Shown here: positions 1-8,380 of the stretch, in pieces
Numbering within the stretch: position 1 is the first letter of the stretch
Layout of the letters: each line of letters starts with the position of its first letter
NCBI RefSeq assembly: GCF_020164785.1
Contig: NZ_JAIUGX010000003.1
Location: 434,001-498,000, forward strand
Length of the DNA stretch: 64,000 nucleotides
Reading direction: 5' to 3'
DNA from: Mesorhizobium sp. ES1-1
Lineage (GTDB): Bacteria; Pseudomonadota; Alphaproteobacteria; Rhizobiales; Rhizobiaceae
Position numbers and translations under genes: made by a program
Notes under the pieces: generated by a model
Databases searched by the model: none
What the model saw: the letters and a program-made list of their open reading frames with translations, nothing else
Told to the model about the DNA's origin: nothing

Positions 1-50
1 GAGACGGGGACGCGCGCAGCCTTGAGTTCGAGGAAGAAGGGAAGGAACAT
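1..50 (-). CDS. vWA-domain (CoxE-like) protein, N-terminal fragment
   Basis: Only the first 16-17 codons are in the window. An ATG at 50 on the minus strand opens a reading frame (MFLPFFLELKAARVPVS) that runs off the left edge. This N-terminus is typical of the vWA/CoxE-like proteins encoded beside MoxR-type AAA ATPases, and the two genes upstream on the same strand are a GNAT acetyltransferase and a MoxR ATPase. The family is thought to work with MoxR as a chaperone-like pair. The start lies 7 bases after the GNAT stop, so translation is probably coupled. The identification rests on a short fragment plus context. Confidence 0.6.
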   Translation of the reverse strand, partial: MFLPFFLELKAARVPV

Positions 51-57
51 GGCCTCG

Positions 58-504
58 CTACAGCAAATCGTACTCGATAAAGCCCGTCTTCCGCGCGACA
101 CGGTCGTAGAGCTTGCGCGCCGTGCTGTTGGTTTCGTGCGTCATCCAGTAGACGTTCTTGACGCCGATCTTTGCGGCTTCCTGTTTCACTGCCTCGATCA
201 GTGCGGCGCCGATGCCCTTGCCACGCACATCGGGGTCGGCGAACAGGTCTTGCAGGTAGCAGTTGTTTTTTTCCGACCAGCCGGAGCGATGGTAAAGATA
301 GTGGGTGAGGCCGACCGCCTTGCCGTCCAGCGTGGCGATAAAACCCTTCGGTTCGAATTCGCCTGCCGTGAACAGCCGCCTCCAGGTGATGGCGTAGACC
401 TCTTCCGGCAGCTTGGTCTCGTAGAAGGTGAGGTAGTCGGTCCACAGGCGCTTCCAGTCGTCGTGGTCGGACTGCGCGAGCGGGCGGACAACAATCTCAG
501 ACAT
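58..504 (-). CDS. GNAT family N-acetyltransferase
   Basis: A 148-residue protein with the single-domain GNAT fold. The central part has the acetyl-CoA-binding motif A pattern (DPDVRGKGIGAALIEAV, about residues 92-108), preceded by a strand ending in LQDLFADP and followed by MTHETNSTARKLYDRVA, the usual motif B region. Members move an acetyl group from acetyl-CoA to an amine; the substrate cannot be read from the sequence. It sits between a MoxR ATPase (39 bases upstream) and a vWA protein (7 bases downstream) on one strand, so the three are probably co-transcribed. No signal peptide or membrane segment is visible, so it should be cytoplasmic. Confidence 0.88.
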   Translation of the reverse strand: MSEIVVRPLAQSDHDDWKRLWTDYLTFYETKLPEEVYAITWRRLFTAGEFEPKGFIATLDGKAVGLTHYLYHRSGWSEKNNCYLQDLFADPDVRGKGIGAALIEAVKQEAAKIGVKNVYWMTHETNSTARKLYDRVARKTGFIEYDLL

Positions 505-543
505 GTCATTTCCTCCGAAAGGTTCTTGGCAAAAGCTGCCTGC

Positions 544-1383
544 CTATTGCTGCCTTCTGGCCATGAAGGCCAGCCGTTCGAAGAGATGCACGTCCTGCTC
601 GTTCTTCAAGAGTGCGCCGTGCAGCCTGGGCAGTGCGTTCTTGGGGGCGGCGCGCAAGTCCTCCGGCGCGATGTCGTCGCTGACCAGCAGCCGGATCCAG
701 TCGAGCGCTTCGGAGGTCGACGGCTTCTTCTTCAGCCCCGGCACGTCGCGGATCTCGTAGAACTGGGTGAGCGCCGCCCGCACCAAATTCTGCTTGATGC
801 CGGGATAATGGACGTCAACGATCCTGTGCAGCGTGTCGATTTCGGGAAAGCGGATGTAGTGGAAGAAACAGCGGCGCAGGAAAGCGTCCGGCAGTTCCTT
901 CTCGTTGTTGGAGGTGATGATGACGATGGGACGGACAGCGGCGCGGATGGTTTCGCCGGTCTCGTAGACGAAGAACTCCATCCGGTCGAGTTCCTGCAGC
1001 AGGTCATTGGGGAACTCGATGTCGGCCTTGTCGATCTCGTCGATCAGCAGCACGACTTTCCTGCCGGCAGCGAACGCCTCCCAGAGCTTGCCGCGTTTGA
1101 TGTAGTTCTTGATGTCGTTGAACCTGGCATCGCCGAGCTGGCTGTCATGCAGCCGCGACACCGCGTCATATTCGTAAAGGCCCTGCTGCGCACGCGTCGT
1201 CGACTTGACGTGCCATTCTATCAGGTCGAGGCCGAGCGCGGCTGCCACCTGGCGGGCAAGTTCGGTCTTGCCGGTTCCGGGCTCGCCTTTGACCAGCAAC
1301 GGCCGTTCGAGCGCGATCGCGGCGTTGACCGCCACCATAAGATCCTTGTCGGCGACATAGGCCGCCGTGCCTTCGAAACGCAT
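544..1383 (-). CDS. MoxR-family AAA+ ATPase
   Basis: A 279-residue AAA+ ATPase of the MoxR type. Walker A (GEPGTGKTELA) lies near residue 33 and Walker B (VVLLIDEIDKAD) near residue 105, followed by a sensor 1 stretch (PIVIITSNNEKELPDAFLRRC). The chosen ATG at 1383 is preceded by GGAG and gives the N-terminus MRFEGTAAYVADKDLM. A longer open frame extends to 1677, but that part has no family resemblance. MoxR ATPases usually act with a vWA-domain partner as chaperones for metalloenzymes or envelope proteins. Here such a partner begins two genes downstream on the same strand. The specific client is unknown. Confidence 0.92.
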   Translation of the reverse strand: MRFEGTAAYVADKDLMVAVNAAIALERPLLVKGEPGTGKTELARQVAAALGLDLIEWHVKSTTRAQQGLYEYDAVSRLHDSQLGDARFNDIKNYIKRGKLWEAFAAGRKVVLLIDEIDKADIEFPNDLLQELDRMEFFVYETGETIRAAVRPIVIITSNNEKELPDAFLRRCFFHYIRFPEIDTLHRIVDVHYPGIKQNLVRAALTQFYEIRDVPGLKKKPSTSEALDWIRLLVSDDIAPEDLRAAPKNALPRLHGALLKNEQDVHLFERLAFMARRQQ

Positions 1384-1527
1384 TCCTGCTCCCCGTCTGT
1401 TCATCGGACCGTAAGGACGCCGCCCCGCCTGTGCAAGGGCAGGCCGACTGCGGCGAATGAGCTTGAAACCCGCAACTGGGAAATCCGTTGCTGAGACACG
1501 GCCACCTTGCGGCCGAAAGGGTTGGGC

Positions 1528-1953
1528 ATGGCGGGACAGACTTCCACCAAGATGGCGCTGCAGATAGTGGTCGGAATGCTGGCGGCGACGCCGGTGCTGG
1601 TCGGCCTCGCAGGCGTGCTGGCCGGGCCAAGTTTCCTGCATGTCAGGGCGCCCTGGCCGGCCGATCTCGACAGCCATTTCCGGTTCCTCTCCGGATTCTT
1701 CCTCGCTATCGGCATTGGCTGGTACAGTTGTATTCCCGGTATCGAGGCCAAAACGGAGCGCTTCAGATTGCTTGCGGCCTGCACGTTTGCAGGAGGACTG
1801 GCGCGGCTTGTCTCACTCATCACGGCCGGACCGCCGTCGACCGGTCATCTGGCCGGACTCTGCGTCGAACTGCTCGCGGTGCCGCTGCTGGTCTGGTGGC
1901 AAGGACGGATTGCGAATAATGCCGCCGACAATGGCCGTGCCGCTGGCGCTTGA
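1528..1953 (+). CDS. DUF4345-type small membrane protein
   Basis: A 141-residue integral membrane protein with about four hydrophobic segments: ALQIVVGMLAATPVLVGLAGVL, FRFLSGFFLAIGIGWYSC, LLAACTFAGGLARLVSL and LAGLCVELLAVPLLVWW. The pattern, with the conserved HFRFLSGFFLAIG region, fits the DUF4345 family, whose function is not known. The ATG at 1528 follows an AAAGG ribosome-binding site. A TTG at 1507 could extend the protein by 7 residues but lacks a comparable site. It runs divergently from the MoxR operon and ends just before the 6S RNA gene. Confidence 0.72.
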   Translation: MAGQTSTKMALQIVVGMLAATPVLVGLAGVLAGPSFLHVRAPWPADLDSHFRFLSGFFLAIGIGWYSCIPGIEAKTERFRLLAACTFAGGLARLVSLITAGPPSTGHLAGLCVELLAVPLLVWWQGRIANNAADNGRAAGA

Positions 1954-1984
1954 CGAATCGGCGGCCTATATTGGGCGGGACGGT

Positions 1985-2150
1985 CTGTGCTTCCCGGCAG
2001 GAGAACATTTTCCCCGGGGCCTTAACGATCCTTAGGGAGCTGTCCCTGGGAAGACCCGTGGGTTTTCTCATACGGCGCCCACCTACTTTGTAGGTCCCGG
2101 GATCGCTCTCTCCACCGGTTGTGTGGATCGTCACTCGATACTGGTGCGCG
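1985..2150 (+). ncRNA. ssrS: 6S RNA (ssrS), approximate limits
   Basis: The roughly 270-base gap before ygfA holds a structured non-coding segment at the place where alphaproteobacterial 6S RNA is normally found. Visible hairpins are AGGGA-GCTG-TCCCT (2034-2047) and ACCTAC-TTT-GTAGGT (2081-2095). They are flanked by complementary GC-rich stretches expected of the long rod with a central bubble. 6S RNA binds the housekeeping RNA polymerase holoenzyme by mimicking an open promoter. The identification comes mainly from synteny with ygfA and the hairpin pattern. The ends are estimates, because I could not resolve the closing stem with certainty. Confidence 0.6.
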
Positions 2151-2224
2151 CGTTGCATCGGTATGCGGTAGAAAACGTCGCTTACAGTAGCTGCGTCCAA
2201 ATCCCGCCATTCTATCGTCCCCGC

Positions 2225-2812
2225 ATGACATCCTCGAAAGACCTGAAAAAACAGCTTCGTCTCGAGGCGCTGAAGCGCCGCGATGCGCTCGATGCGCTAT
2301 GGCGGGTGGAGATCGCCCTCGAAATGGCGAAGACGGCGCGCGATCATCTCGCCATCGAGCCGGGCCAGATCGTCTCCGGGTTCTGGCCGATGCGCTCGGA
2401 GGTCGATGTCCGGCCGCTGATGTATGCCTTGCGCGAGAAGGGGGCGAGGCTTTGTCTGCCGGCCATCCTCGACAGGACCACCATCGTCTTTCGCGAACTG
2501 GTCCGCGGTGCGCCCTTGGTGGAGATGGGGTTCGGCACGGTCGGTCCGCATCAGGAGGCCGAAGTGCTCGATCCGTCGGTCATGCTGGTGCCGCTGGCCG
2601 CTTTCGATGCGCGCGGGCATCGGATCGGCTACGGCGCCGGCTACTATGACCGTGCCATCGCCAGGCTGATCGAGAAGGGAAGCCCCCCGCGTTTGGTCGG
2701 GATTGCCTTCGACTGTCAGGAGGTGGCGCTGGTGCCGAATGAGGACCATGACGTCATTCTTACCGAAATACTCACCGAGAGCGGGTTGCGCCGCTTCCGG
2801 CCGCAATTGTAG
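2225..2812 (+). CDS. ygfA: 5-formyltetrahydrofolate cyclo-ligase
   Basis: A 195-residue cytoplasmic enzyme that converts 5-formyl-THF to 5,10-methenyl-THF with ATP, part of one-carbon folate metabolism. Family hallmarks are the N-terminal KKQLRLEALKRRD helix, SGFWPMRSEVDVRPL, the VPLAAFDARGHRIGYGAGYYDR block with its glycine-rich nucleotide and substrate loop, and the C-terminal GIAFDCQEV and NEDHDVILTE. The start was placed at ATG 2225, since upstream in-frame codons would run through the 6S RNA. In many proteobacteria 6S RNA and ygfA are transcribed together, and the same order is seen here. Confidence 0.93.
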   Translation: MTSSKDLKKQLRLEALKRRDALDALWRVEIALEMAKTARDHLAIEPGQIVSGFWPMRSEVDVRPLMYALREKGARLCLPAILDRTTIVFRELVRGAPLVEMGFGTVGPHQEAEVLDPSVMLVPLAAFDARGHRIGYGAGYYDRAIARLIEKGSPPRLVGIAFDCQEVALVPNEDHDVILTEILTESGLRRFRPQL

Positions 2813-2870
2813 ATAGATTTTTGGACGCATGGTCTTGCCAAAGTCATGCTTCGGCTTTTTGCGGGATCCT

Positions 2871-3695
2871 ATGAGACTTCTCTTTCTCGGCGACATGGTC
2901 GGCAAGACGGGACGCACGGCGGTCTGGGAACAACTGCCGGGTCTGATTTCCGATTTCAAACTCGACTTCGTCATCGTCAATGGCGAGAACGCCGCCGGCG
3001 GTTTCGGCATCACCGAAGAGATCTTTCGCGAAACGATCGAGGCCGGCGCCGATGTCGTCACCACGGGCAACCACGTCTGGGATCAGCGCGACGCCCTGGC
3101 CTTCGCGCCGCGCGAAGAGCGGTTCCTGCGGCCGGCCAATTTTCCCAAAGGCACGCCAGGGCGCGGCTCGGGCGTCTACATATCGAGGGGCGGCGCGCGG
3201 GTGCTCGTCGCCAACATCATGGGGCGGGTGTTCATGCATCCCGAACTCGACGATCCGTTCCAGGCGGGCGAGCGCGAACTTGCCGCCTGTCCGCTGGGCG
3301 AGCAGGCGGATGCGGTGGTCATTGACTTCCATGCCGAGGCGACGTCGGAAAAGATGTGCTTTGCGCATTTCGTCGATGGCCGCGCCAGCCTTGTCGTTGG
3401 TACCCACACCCACCAGCCGACCGGCGATCACCAGATCCTCAATGGTGGTACCGGCTATCTGTCGGATGCCGGCATGTGCGGCGACTATGATTCCTCTCTC
3501 GGCATGGACAAGGAGGAGCCCCTCAACCGGTTCCTGTCCAAAGTGCCCAAGGGCCGTTTCGAAGCGGCAACCGGCCCAGCGACCCTATGCGGTGTGGGCG
3601 TCACCATTTCCGATCGGACCGGCCTGACGGAGAAGATCGCGCCGTTTCGCCGCGGTCCGCGGCTTGAGGAAACTGCTCCGTCTTTCTGGTCATGA
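2871..3695 (+). CDS. YmdB/TIGR00282-family metallophosphoesterase
   Basis: A 274-residue calcineurin-like phosphoesterase of the YmdB type. The dimetal ligands are visible in order: GDMVGK near residue 7 (Asp8), VNGENAAGG (Glu39-Asn40), TTGNHVWDQ (Asn-His) and the late VGTHTHQPTGD histidine pair. Family members hydrolyse 2',3'-cyclic nucleotides and related phosphodiesters, with regulatory effects described in Bacillus. ATG 2871 gives the canonical MRLLFLGDMVG start; the upstream in-frame GTC/ATG region at 2829 lacks family similarity. It follows ygfA by 58 bases and is probably in the same transcript. Confidence 0.9.
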   Translation: MRLLFLGDMVGKTGRTAVWEQLPGLISDFKLDFVIVNGENAAGGFGITEEIFRETIEAGADVVTTGNHVWDQRDALAFAPREERFLRPANFPKGTPGRGSGVYISRGGARVLVANIMGRVFMHPELDDPFQAGERELAACPLGEQADAVVIDFHAEATSEKMCFAHFVDGRASLVVGTHTHQPTGDHQILNGGTGYLSDAGMCGDYDSSLGMDKEEPLNRFLSKVPKGRFEAATGPATLCGVGVTISDRTGLTEKIAPFRRGPRLEETAPSFWS

Positions 3696-3763
3696 CATTG
3701 ATATAGTGCTCGGTCGTACCTAATTGCCGGCGACACTGCTCTAGATCGTAGGGGACGACCTCC

Positions 3764-4531
3764 ATGCAGCTCGTTGAATTCCTGGCACCGCATTTCCAAT
3801 TCGTGTCCGATCCAACCGCCTGGGTCGCCTTGTTGACGCTGGTGGTGCTGGAGATCGTGCTCGGCATCGACAATCTGATCTTCATTTCGATCCTCACCAA
3901 CAAGCTGCCGGAAGCGCAGCGGGCCCGTGCCCGCCGGCTTGGCATATCGGCGGCGCTGATCATGCGGCTCATCCTGCTCGCTACCATCTCGATCATCGTT
4001 CAGCTGACGGCGCCGGTGTTCACCGCGTTCAACCATGGGTTCTCCTGGCGCGACCTGATCCTGATCGCCGGCGGCCTCTTCCTGGTCTGGAAGGCAACCA
4101 AGGAAATCCACCACACCGTCGATCCCGATGATCATCAGGACAGCATGATGGGCGAGACATTGCAGATCTCGCTGGCCGGAGCGATCTTCCAGATCCTGCT
4201 GCTCGACCTGGTGTTCTCGATCGATTCGATCATCACCGCCGTCGGCATGACGGACGAGATCGCTATCATGTACATCGCCGTCATCGTCGCGGTGACCGTG
4301 ATGATGCTGGCCGCCGGGCCGCTGGCCGACTTCATCGCCCGGAATCCCAGCATCGTCATGCTGGCATTGGGCTTCCTGCTGATGATCGGCATGACGCTGA
4401 TCGCCGACGGCATGGGCTACCATGTTCCCAAGGGCTACATCTACGCGGCGATGGGTTTCTCGGCGCTGGTCGAGGGCCTCAATATGCTGGCACGCGGGCG
4501 CAGGAAAGCGAAGTCCGGCGAGAAGCATTGA
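3764..4531 (+). CDS. TerC family integral membrane protein
   Basis: A 255-residue polytopic membrane protein of the TerC family. Two related acidic transmembrane motifs are present: [12 protein letters not shown] (Glu30, Asp36) and [12 protein letters not shown] around residue 146. About seven hydrophobic helices are visible, and the C-terminus is basic. TerC proteins are linked to metal-ion export or to metal loading of exported enzymes. The ATG at 3764 follows a GGGGACGA-type ribosome-binding site. The gene stands between the phosphoesterase and yebC on the same strand, with 68 and 234 base gaps. Confidence 0.9.
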   Translation: MQLVEFLAPHFQFVSDPTAWVALLTLVVLEIVLGIDNLIFISILTNKLPEAQRARARRLGISAALIMRLILLATISIIVQLTAPVFTAFNHGFSWRDLILIAGGLFLVWKATKEIHHTVDPDDHQDSMMGETLQISLAGAIFQILLLDLVFSIDSIITAVGMTDEIAIMYIAVIVAVTVMMLAAGPLADFIARNPSIVMLALGFLLMIGMTLIADGMGYHVPKGYIYAAMGFSALVEGLNMLARGRRKAKSGEKH

Positions 4532-4765
4532 TCTCATCTGCGTCGTCGTGAGCCGCAACGGCGTCGCACGCGATGTCTGGTCGAGATGCAATAGCTGCGG
4601 CTGGACGAATTGAGCCGATTTATCTATAAGCCGGCCATTCCTAAAGAGAACGCCGTGCTTCCAAAGGTTGCACCTGGACGCTCTGACATTTTGAATTCGA
4701 GCATGTTGCAGGACGAGGTGAATACCTCGTGGCAGCATGCTCTAGCCGAACACGACAGGGGTGCC

Positions 4766-5515
4766 ATGGCTGGCCATTCACAGTTCAAGAACATCATGCA
4801 CCGCAAGGGCCGTCAGGACGCGGTGCGGTCGAAAATGTTTTCCAAGCTGGCGCGCGAAATCACCGTCGCCGCCAAGAGCGGCACGCCCGATCCATCGATG
4901 AACCCGCGCCTGCGGCTGGCGATCCAGAACGCCAAGGCGGTGTCGATGCCGAAGGACAACATCCAGCGCGCCGTCAACAAGGCGTCGATGGGCGATGCCG
5001 AGAATTACGAAGCGGTCCGCTATGAGGGCTACGGCCCGGGTGGCGTCGCCCTCATTGTCGAGGCCCTGACCGACAACCGCAACCGCTCGGCGTCGAATGT
5101 GCGGGCCGCCTTCACCAAGGCCGGCGGCGCGCTTGGCGAAACCGGTTCGGTGTCGTTCATGTGGGACCGCGCCGGCGAGATCTACTACCCGGCTTCCGCC
5201 GGCAGCGCCGACAAGGTGATGGACGCTGCGATCGAAGCCGGCGCCGACGACGTGGAGAGTGACGAAGAAGGCCACACCATCTATTGCGGCTTCGAGAGCA
5301 TGGGCGAAGTGTCGAAGGCGCTGGAAGCGTCGCTCGGCGAAGCGGAATCGGTGAAGCCGATCTGGAGGCCGCAGAACAATGTTCCGGTCGACGAGGAACG
5401 GGCCCAATCGCTGATGAAGCTGGTCGCGACGCTCGAGGACGACGATGACGTGCAGAGCGTCTACGCCAACTTCGAAGTCGACGACGAGACCATGGCCAAG
5501 CTCAGCGCGGCGTGA
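4766..5515 (+). CDS. yebC: YebC/PmpR-family protein
   Basis: A 249-residue protein matching the YebC/PmpR family over its full usual length: [15 protein letters not shown] at the N-terminus, then [32 protein letters not shown], and the middle domain [23 protein letters not shown]. These proteins were long described as transcriptional regulators and are now linked to relief of ribosome stalling at proline-rich stretches. The ATG at 4766 matches the invariant MAGHS start, so the upstream in-frame extension to 4610 is rejected. Its stop overlaps the GTG of the next gene, which indicates translational coupling. Confidence 0.95.
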   Translation: MAGHSQFKNIMHRKGRQDAVRSKMFSKLAREITVAAKSGTPDPSMNPRLRLAIQNAKAVSMPKDNIQRAVNKASMGDAENYEAVRYEGYGPGGVALIVEALTDNRNRSASNVRAAFTKAGGALGETGSVSFMWDRAGEIYYPASAGSADKVMDAAIEAGADDVESDEEGHTIYCGFESMGEVSKALEASLGEAESVKPIWRPQNNVPVDEERAQSLMKLVATLEDDDDVQSVYANFEVDDETMAKLSAA

Positions 5516-5823
5516 GCGGACAATCCGTGCCAATCATCCGCATAACCTATTGCACGCAGTGCCAATGGCTGCTGCGGGCGGGCTGGATGGCGCAGGAGCT
5601 GCTCTCCACCTTCGGCACGGAGCTGGGCGAGGTGACACTGGTGCCGGGGACTGGTGGCATCTTCACCATTTCCTGCAATGATGTGCTGGTCTGGGACCGC
5701 AAGCGCGACGGCGGCTTTCCCGAAGCGGCGAAGCTAAAGCAGCTGGTTCGTGATGTCATCGATCCGGAGCGCGACCTCGGTCACTCCGATCGCAAGGGGC
5801 ACGTGTCAAAAGACCCGGCGTGA
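5512..5823 (+). CDS. SelT/SelW/SelH-family thioredoxin-like protein
   Basis: A 103-residue protein of the Rdx family. The N-terminal strand ends in the redox motif CTQC (Cys14, Cys17), where the animal homologues carry CxxU. The conserved [38 protein letters not shown]-terminal half follows. Members are small thiol-redox proteins of uncertain physiological role. The GTG start at 5512 overlaps the yebC stop by four bases (GTGA), so the two are likely translated together. The tail of about 18 residues after the fold is polar and probably disordered. Confidence 0.88.
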   Translation: MSGQSVPIIRITYCTQCQWLLRAGWMAQELLSTFGTELGEVTLVPGTGGIFTISCNDVLVWDRKRDGGFPEAAKLKQLVRDVIDPERDLGHSDRKGHVSKDPA

Positions 5824-5850
5824 ACCCGGAGCCCCGCGATCCGTTCACTT

Positions 5851-6330
5851 TCACTGCCGCGCCATCATGAAGCAACCCAGCGCCACGATGGCAGTGACGG
5901 CTCGGACGTGGTTCCACATGACCCAACTGCTGAGATAGCCGGCCCATGCGGCGGCACCGTCGCTGCTGGCCGGATCGACGGCGGCCAGGGCATCGTTGAG
6001 CGGTACGTTGAAGACCATTGTGACGATAGGGTTGCCGACGAGATAGATCAGGGCGCCAGCGAGAAGCCAGAACGAGCCCGGCTGACCCCAGCCGAGGATG
6101 GCGCCGGCGATCAACACGAGGCAGATCAGGCCGGTGCCAAAGAGCGCGGTCATGAAGGTCGGTGTGATGACTGTGATGTTGATTGAATTCATCGCCGCAA
6201 TGCCGCCCGCCGCCGGCAGACGGGCGAGTGCGGGCATGACGAAATTGGAGAATGCGAAGAACACGCCGCCGACCACACCGGCACCGAGCGCCGCGACGAA
6301 GGTCAGGCTGGGAAGAAATTTCGCGATCAC
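5851..6330 (-). CDS. DUF1772 membrane protein (anthrone oxygenase-like)
   Basis: A 159-residue membrane protein with four helices: SLTFVAALGAGVVGGVFFAFS, TFMTALFGTGLICLVLIAG, FWLLAGALIYLVGNPIVTMVF and WNHVRAVTAIVALGCFMM. The NxPLND motif near residue 114 and the terminal WNHVR motif are the usual DUF1772 signatures. The family includes fungal anthrone oxygenase-like proteins, but the bacterial members have no settled function. It is divergent from a TetR regulator with 133 bases between the starts, and palindromes in that gap suggest that the regulator controls it. Confidence 0.85.
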   Translation of the reverse strand: MIAKFLPSLTFVAALGAGVVGGVFFAFSNFVMPALARLPAAGGIAAMNSINITVITPTFMTALFGTGLICLVLIAGAILGWGQPGSFWLLAGALIYLVGNPIVTMVFNVPLNDALAAVDPASSDGAAAWAGYLSSWVMWNHVRAVTAIVALGCFMMARQ

Positions 6331-6357
6331 GTCGATTGCTCCGGGTCAGGGTTCGTT

Positions 6358-6442
6358 TAAACGTGAGTAGTTCTCACATTTGCTAAACGTGATAAACCCT
6401 CGTATTTTTTCCGTCAAGTCACTTCGTTGCCGGTTTAACCGG
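6358..6442. promoter_or_regulatory. Operator region between DUF1772 gene and tetR-type gene
   Basis: The divergent intergenic region has three ordered elements. A palindrome GTGAG-TAGTT-CTCAC lies at 6363-6377. The direct repeat TAAACGTGA occurs at 6358-6366 and again at 6384-6392. A second palindrome CCGGTT-T-AACCGG lies at 6430-6442, about 20 bases before the regulator's ATG. TetR proteins bind such palindromes as dimers, so these are the likely autoregulatory and target sites. The assignment of sites to this regulator is inference. Confidence 0.55.
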
Positions 6443-6463
6443 ACGCTTTTGTTGGAGACGACC

Positions 6464-7093
6464 ATGGAAGGCGCGCCGTCCAATGAGCCCATCGCCTCGC
6501 CGCGCCGGACGCCGAGCCAGCAGCGCAGCCGCGAGCGGGTCGAGCGCATGCTGGCCGCCGCCTCGGCGCTGATCGCCGAGGAAGGCAGCGACGCGATGCG
6601 GATGGGGGAAGTGGCGGAACGGGCGGGCGTCTCGATCGGCTCGCTTTACCAGTTCTTTCCCGACAAGCGGGCGATCATCCGGGCGCTGGCCGAACGTTAC
6701 ACCGCTGAAAGCCAGGCCTGTATCTCGGCCACGCTGGCCGGCGTGAGTGATGCCGAAGGCTTGCGATCAGCCTTTTCCGAACTGGTCGACATCTACTATC
6801 GCCTTTTCCTGGCCGAGCCGGTCATGCGCGACATCTGGTCCGGCACGCAGGCGGACAAGGCGCTGCGGCAACTCGAACTCGCCGATAGCCGGGCCAATGC
6901 CGGGTTCCTTACAGCAGTGCTTAGGCGGTTGCGCCCCGGTGCGGACGCCGTCGCCCTGGAGACCACGGCCTTTCTCATCTGGCAGATGGGTGAAGCGGCC
7001 ATGCGGCTGGCGATCTCGGTCGAGCGGCATGAGGGCGACAGGCTCGTGGCGGCCTACAAGCGCATGGCGTTGCGGGAACTGACCGGAGAGTGA
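6464..7093 (+). CDS. TetR-family transcriptional regulator
   Basis: A 209-residue one-component regulator. The N-terminal DNA-binding domain covers about residues 20-70: RERVERMLAAASALIAEEG, then MRMGEVAERAGVSIGSLYQFFPDKRAIIRAL, a textbook TetR helix-turn-helix. The remainder is an all-helical ligand-binding domain without recognisable specificity. The ATG at 6464 follows GGAGACG; a longer frame from 6380 would cross the operator palindromes and is rejected. It is transcribed away from the DUF1772 gene, which is its probable target. No enzyme gene that would hint at the ligand is adjacent. Confidence 0.9.
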   Translation: MEGAPSNEPIASPRRTPSQQRSRERVERMLAAASALIAEEGSDAMRMGEVAERAGVSIGSLYQFFPDKRAIIRALAERYTAESQACISATLAGVSDAEGLRSAFSELVDIYYRLFLAEPVMRDIWSGTQADKALRQLELADSRANAGFLTAVLRRLRPGADAVALETTAFLIWQMGEAAMRLAISVERHEGDRLVAAYKRMALRELTGE

Positions 7094-7109
7094 GTGTCAC
7101 TGCGCGAGT

Positions 7110-8222
7110 TCATTTTCCTCCCACGGGCGAGGACTTGGCCGACAACGATGTCGCCGGCATGGATTGGCCCGACAGCGACGCGACCGACCTCGCACCTGCT
7201 GGCAACTGATGCCCAAGCCGCCAGGCCTTCGGGCTCAGACCGGTGATGCGCAGGAATTCGCGATTGAAGTTCGACTTGCTGAGAAAGCCGGCGTCGAACA
7301 TGATGCGGGTGATCGGTTCGTCCGTCGCAGCCAGGAGGCGTCGCGCCTCGTCGATCCTGTGGTTGTTGACATATTGCGACACGCTCGACGCGTGGATGCG
7401 ATTGATTGCCGACGACACCTGACGTGCCGGCAGGCCGAGCCGCCTGGCGAGCCTCCCAAGGTTGAGATCGACATCCTTATAGAGTTGCTTCGACTGCATC
7501 AGCGCGTCGACCGCAGCCGCGATCGCCGAGTCTTCGGTTGTAGTGCGTGTCGAGGTTTGCGGCCGAGGCTCGTTGTCTTCATCGGCGGGGGTGGCTTCGC
7601 TGGCAACCGCGGCGGCACCCCCCAGCAGCAGCAGCGCCAGCACGTTGCCGCCGGCAATCACCGCGCCGGAATGAACTCCGCCGGTCCATTGCATGTCAAA
7701 ACTGATGATGATGTCGGTGAGCGGCGACGCGAGGATCGCCAGCGCCGTCACCCACAGCGACCGGTAGGATCGCAAGACGCCGTCGAGGCGCGATTCGACA
7801 AGGACGTCCGGGCCAGACAATGCGAGCCAGAGAAGCGCGAACCCATACGACAAGTACACGAGGATGATCACCGGTCCGACCGGCTCGCGCCAGAAGGCCA
7901 GCAGCAAGGCAACCAGGAAGGCCGGCAGCAGATGCGGCCACAGCCGTGACAGGCGGTGCTCCGACGGTTCCGTCGTCAGGTTGCCGAAGGCGATCCAGGC
8001 CAGCGGCGCGATCAGCGTCGCCAGCGCCGACTGGGCCGGCATCATTGCTCTGACATCATAGCCCCAGCGGATGCCAATCAGCACCGACTGCAAGGCATAG
8101 GCCGCCATCAGCAGAATGAAGGCGATGTTCTCGCGCAGATCCGCTTCGTTTCGGCGGATCATCTGCACAAGCAGGATGACAAGCAGCAGAGCAACGACGA
8201 ACGGCAAGGGAATGAAGATCAT
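7110..8222 (-). CDS. AraC-family regulator with N-terminal membrane domain
   Basis: About 370 residues. The first ~210 hold about seven hydrophobic segments (from MIFIPLPFVVALLLVILL to GAVIAGGNVLALLLLGGAAAV). The C-terminal ~100 are an AraC-type double helix-turn-helix: LNLGRLARRLGLPARQVSSAIN, then EPITRIMFDAGFLSKSNFNREFLRITGLSPKAWR. This places DNA-binding on the cytoplasmic face of a membrane-embedded sensor of unknown signal. ATG 8222 is preferred; a TTG at 8261 would add 13 residues, and neither has a strong ribosome-binding site. It is divergent from a secreted-protein gene (ATG 8381), the likely target. Confidence 0.85.
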   Translation of the reverse strand: MIFIPLPFVVALLLVILLVQMIRRNEADLRENIAFILLMAAYALQSVLIGIRWGYDVRAMMPAQSALATLIAPLAWIAFGNLTTEPSEHRLSRLWPHLLPAFLVALLLAFWREPVGPVIILVYLSYGFALLWLALSGPDVLVESRLDGVLRSYRSLWVTALAILASPLTDIIISFDMQWTGGVHSGAVIAGGNVLALLLLGGAAAVASEATPADEDNEPRPQTSTRTTTEDSAIAAAVDALMQSKQLYKDVDLNLGRLARRLGLPARQVSSAINRIHASSVSQYVNNHRIDEARRLLAATDEPITRIMFDAGFLSKSNFNREFLRITGLSPKAWRLGHQLPAGARSVASLSGQSMPATSLSAKSSPVGGK

Positions 8223-8380
8223 GATGGCAAGCGTGGTTCCAAGGCTGGCAGCGGCCGACAATGAGCTGGATTGCGTTCACGTGCGTCCCGGATCGCGATC
8301 GAGGTCGCCTAACTCGACGTCGTGGGTCATTCCGACAGCGCCACGGTCCAACCGACCGCCAAACATGATCGGAGATATCA

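Noticed and set aside
22..1494. Long plus-strand frame opposite the GNAT and MoxR genes
   Set aside because: It is the antisense shadow of two well-supported genes, with composition and no domain of its own.
1950..1972. Promoter pair TTGACG/TATATT for the 6S RNA
   Set aside because: The spacer is only 11 bases, too short for a normal -35/-10 pair.
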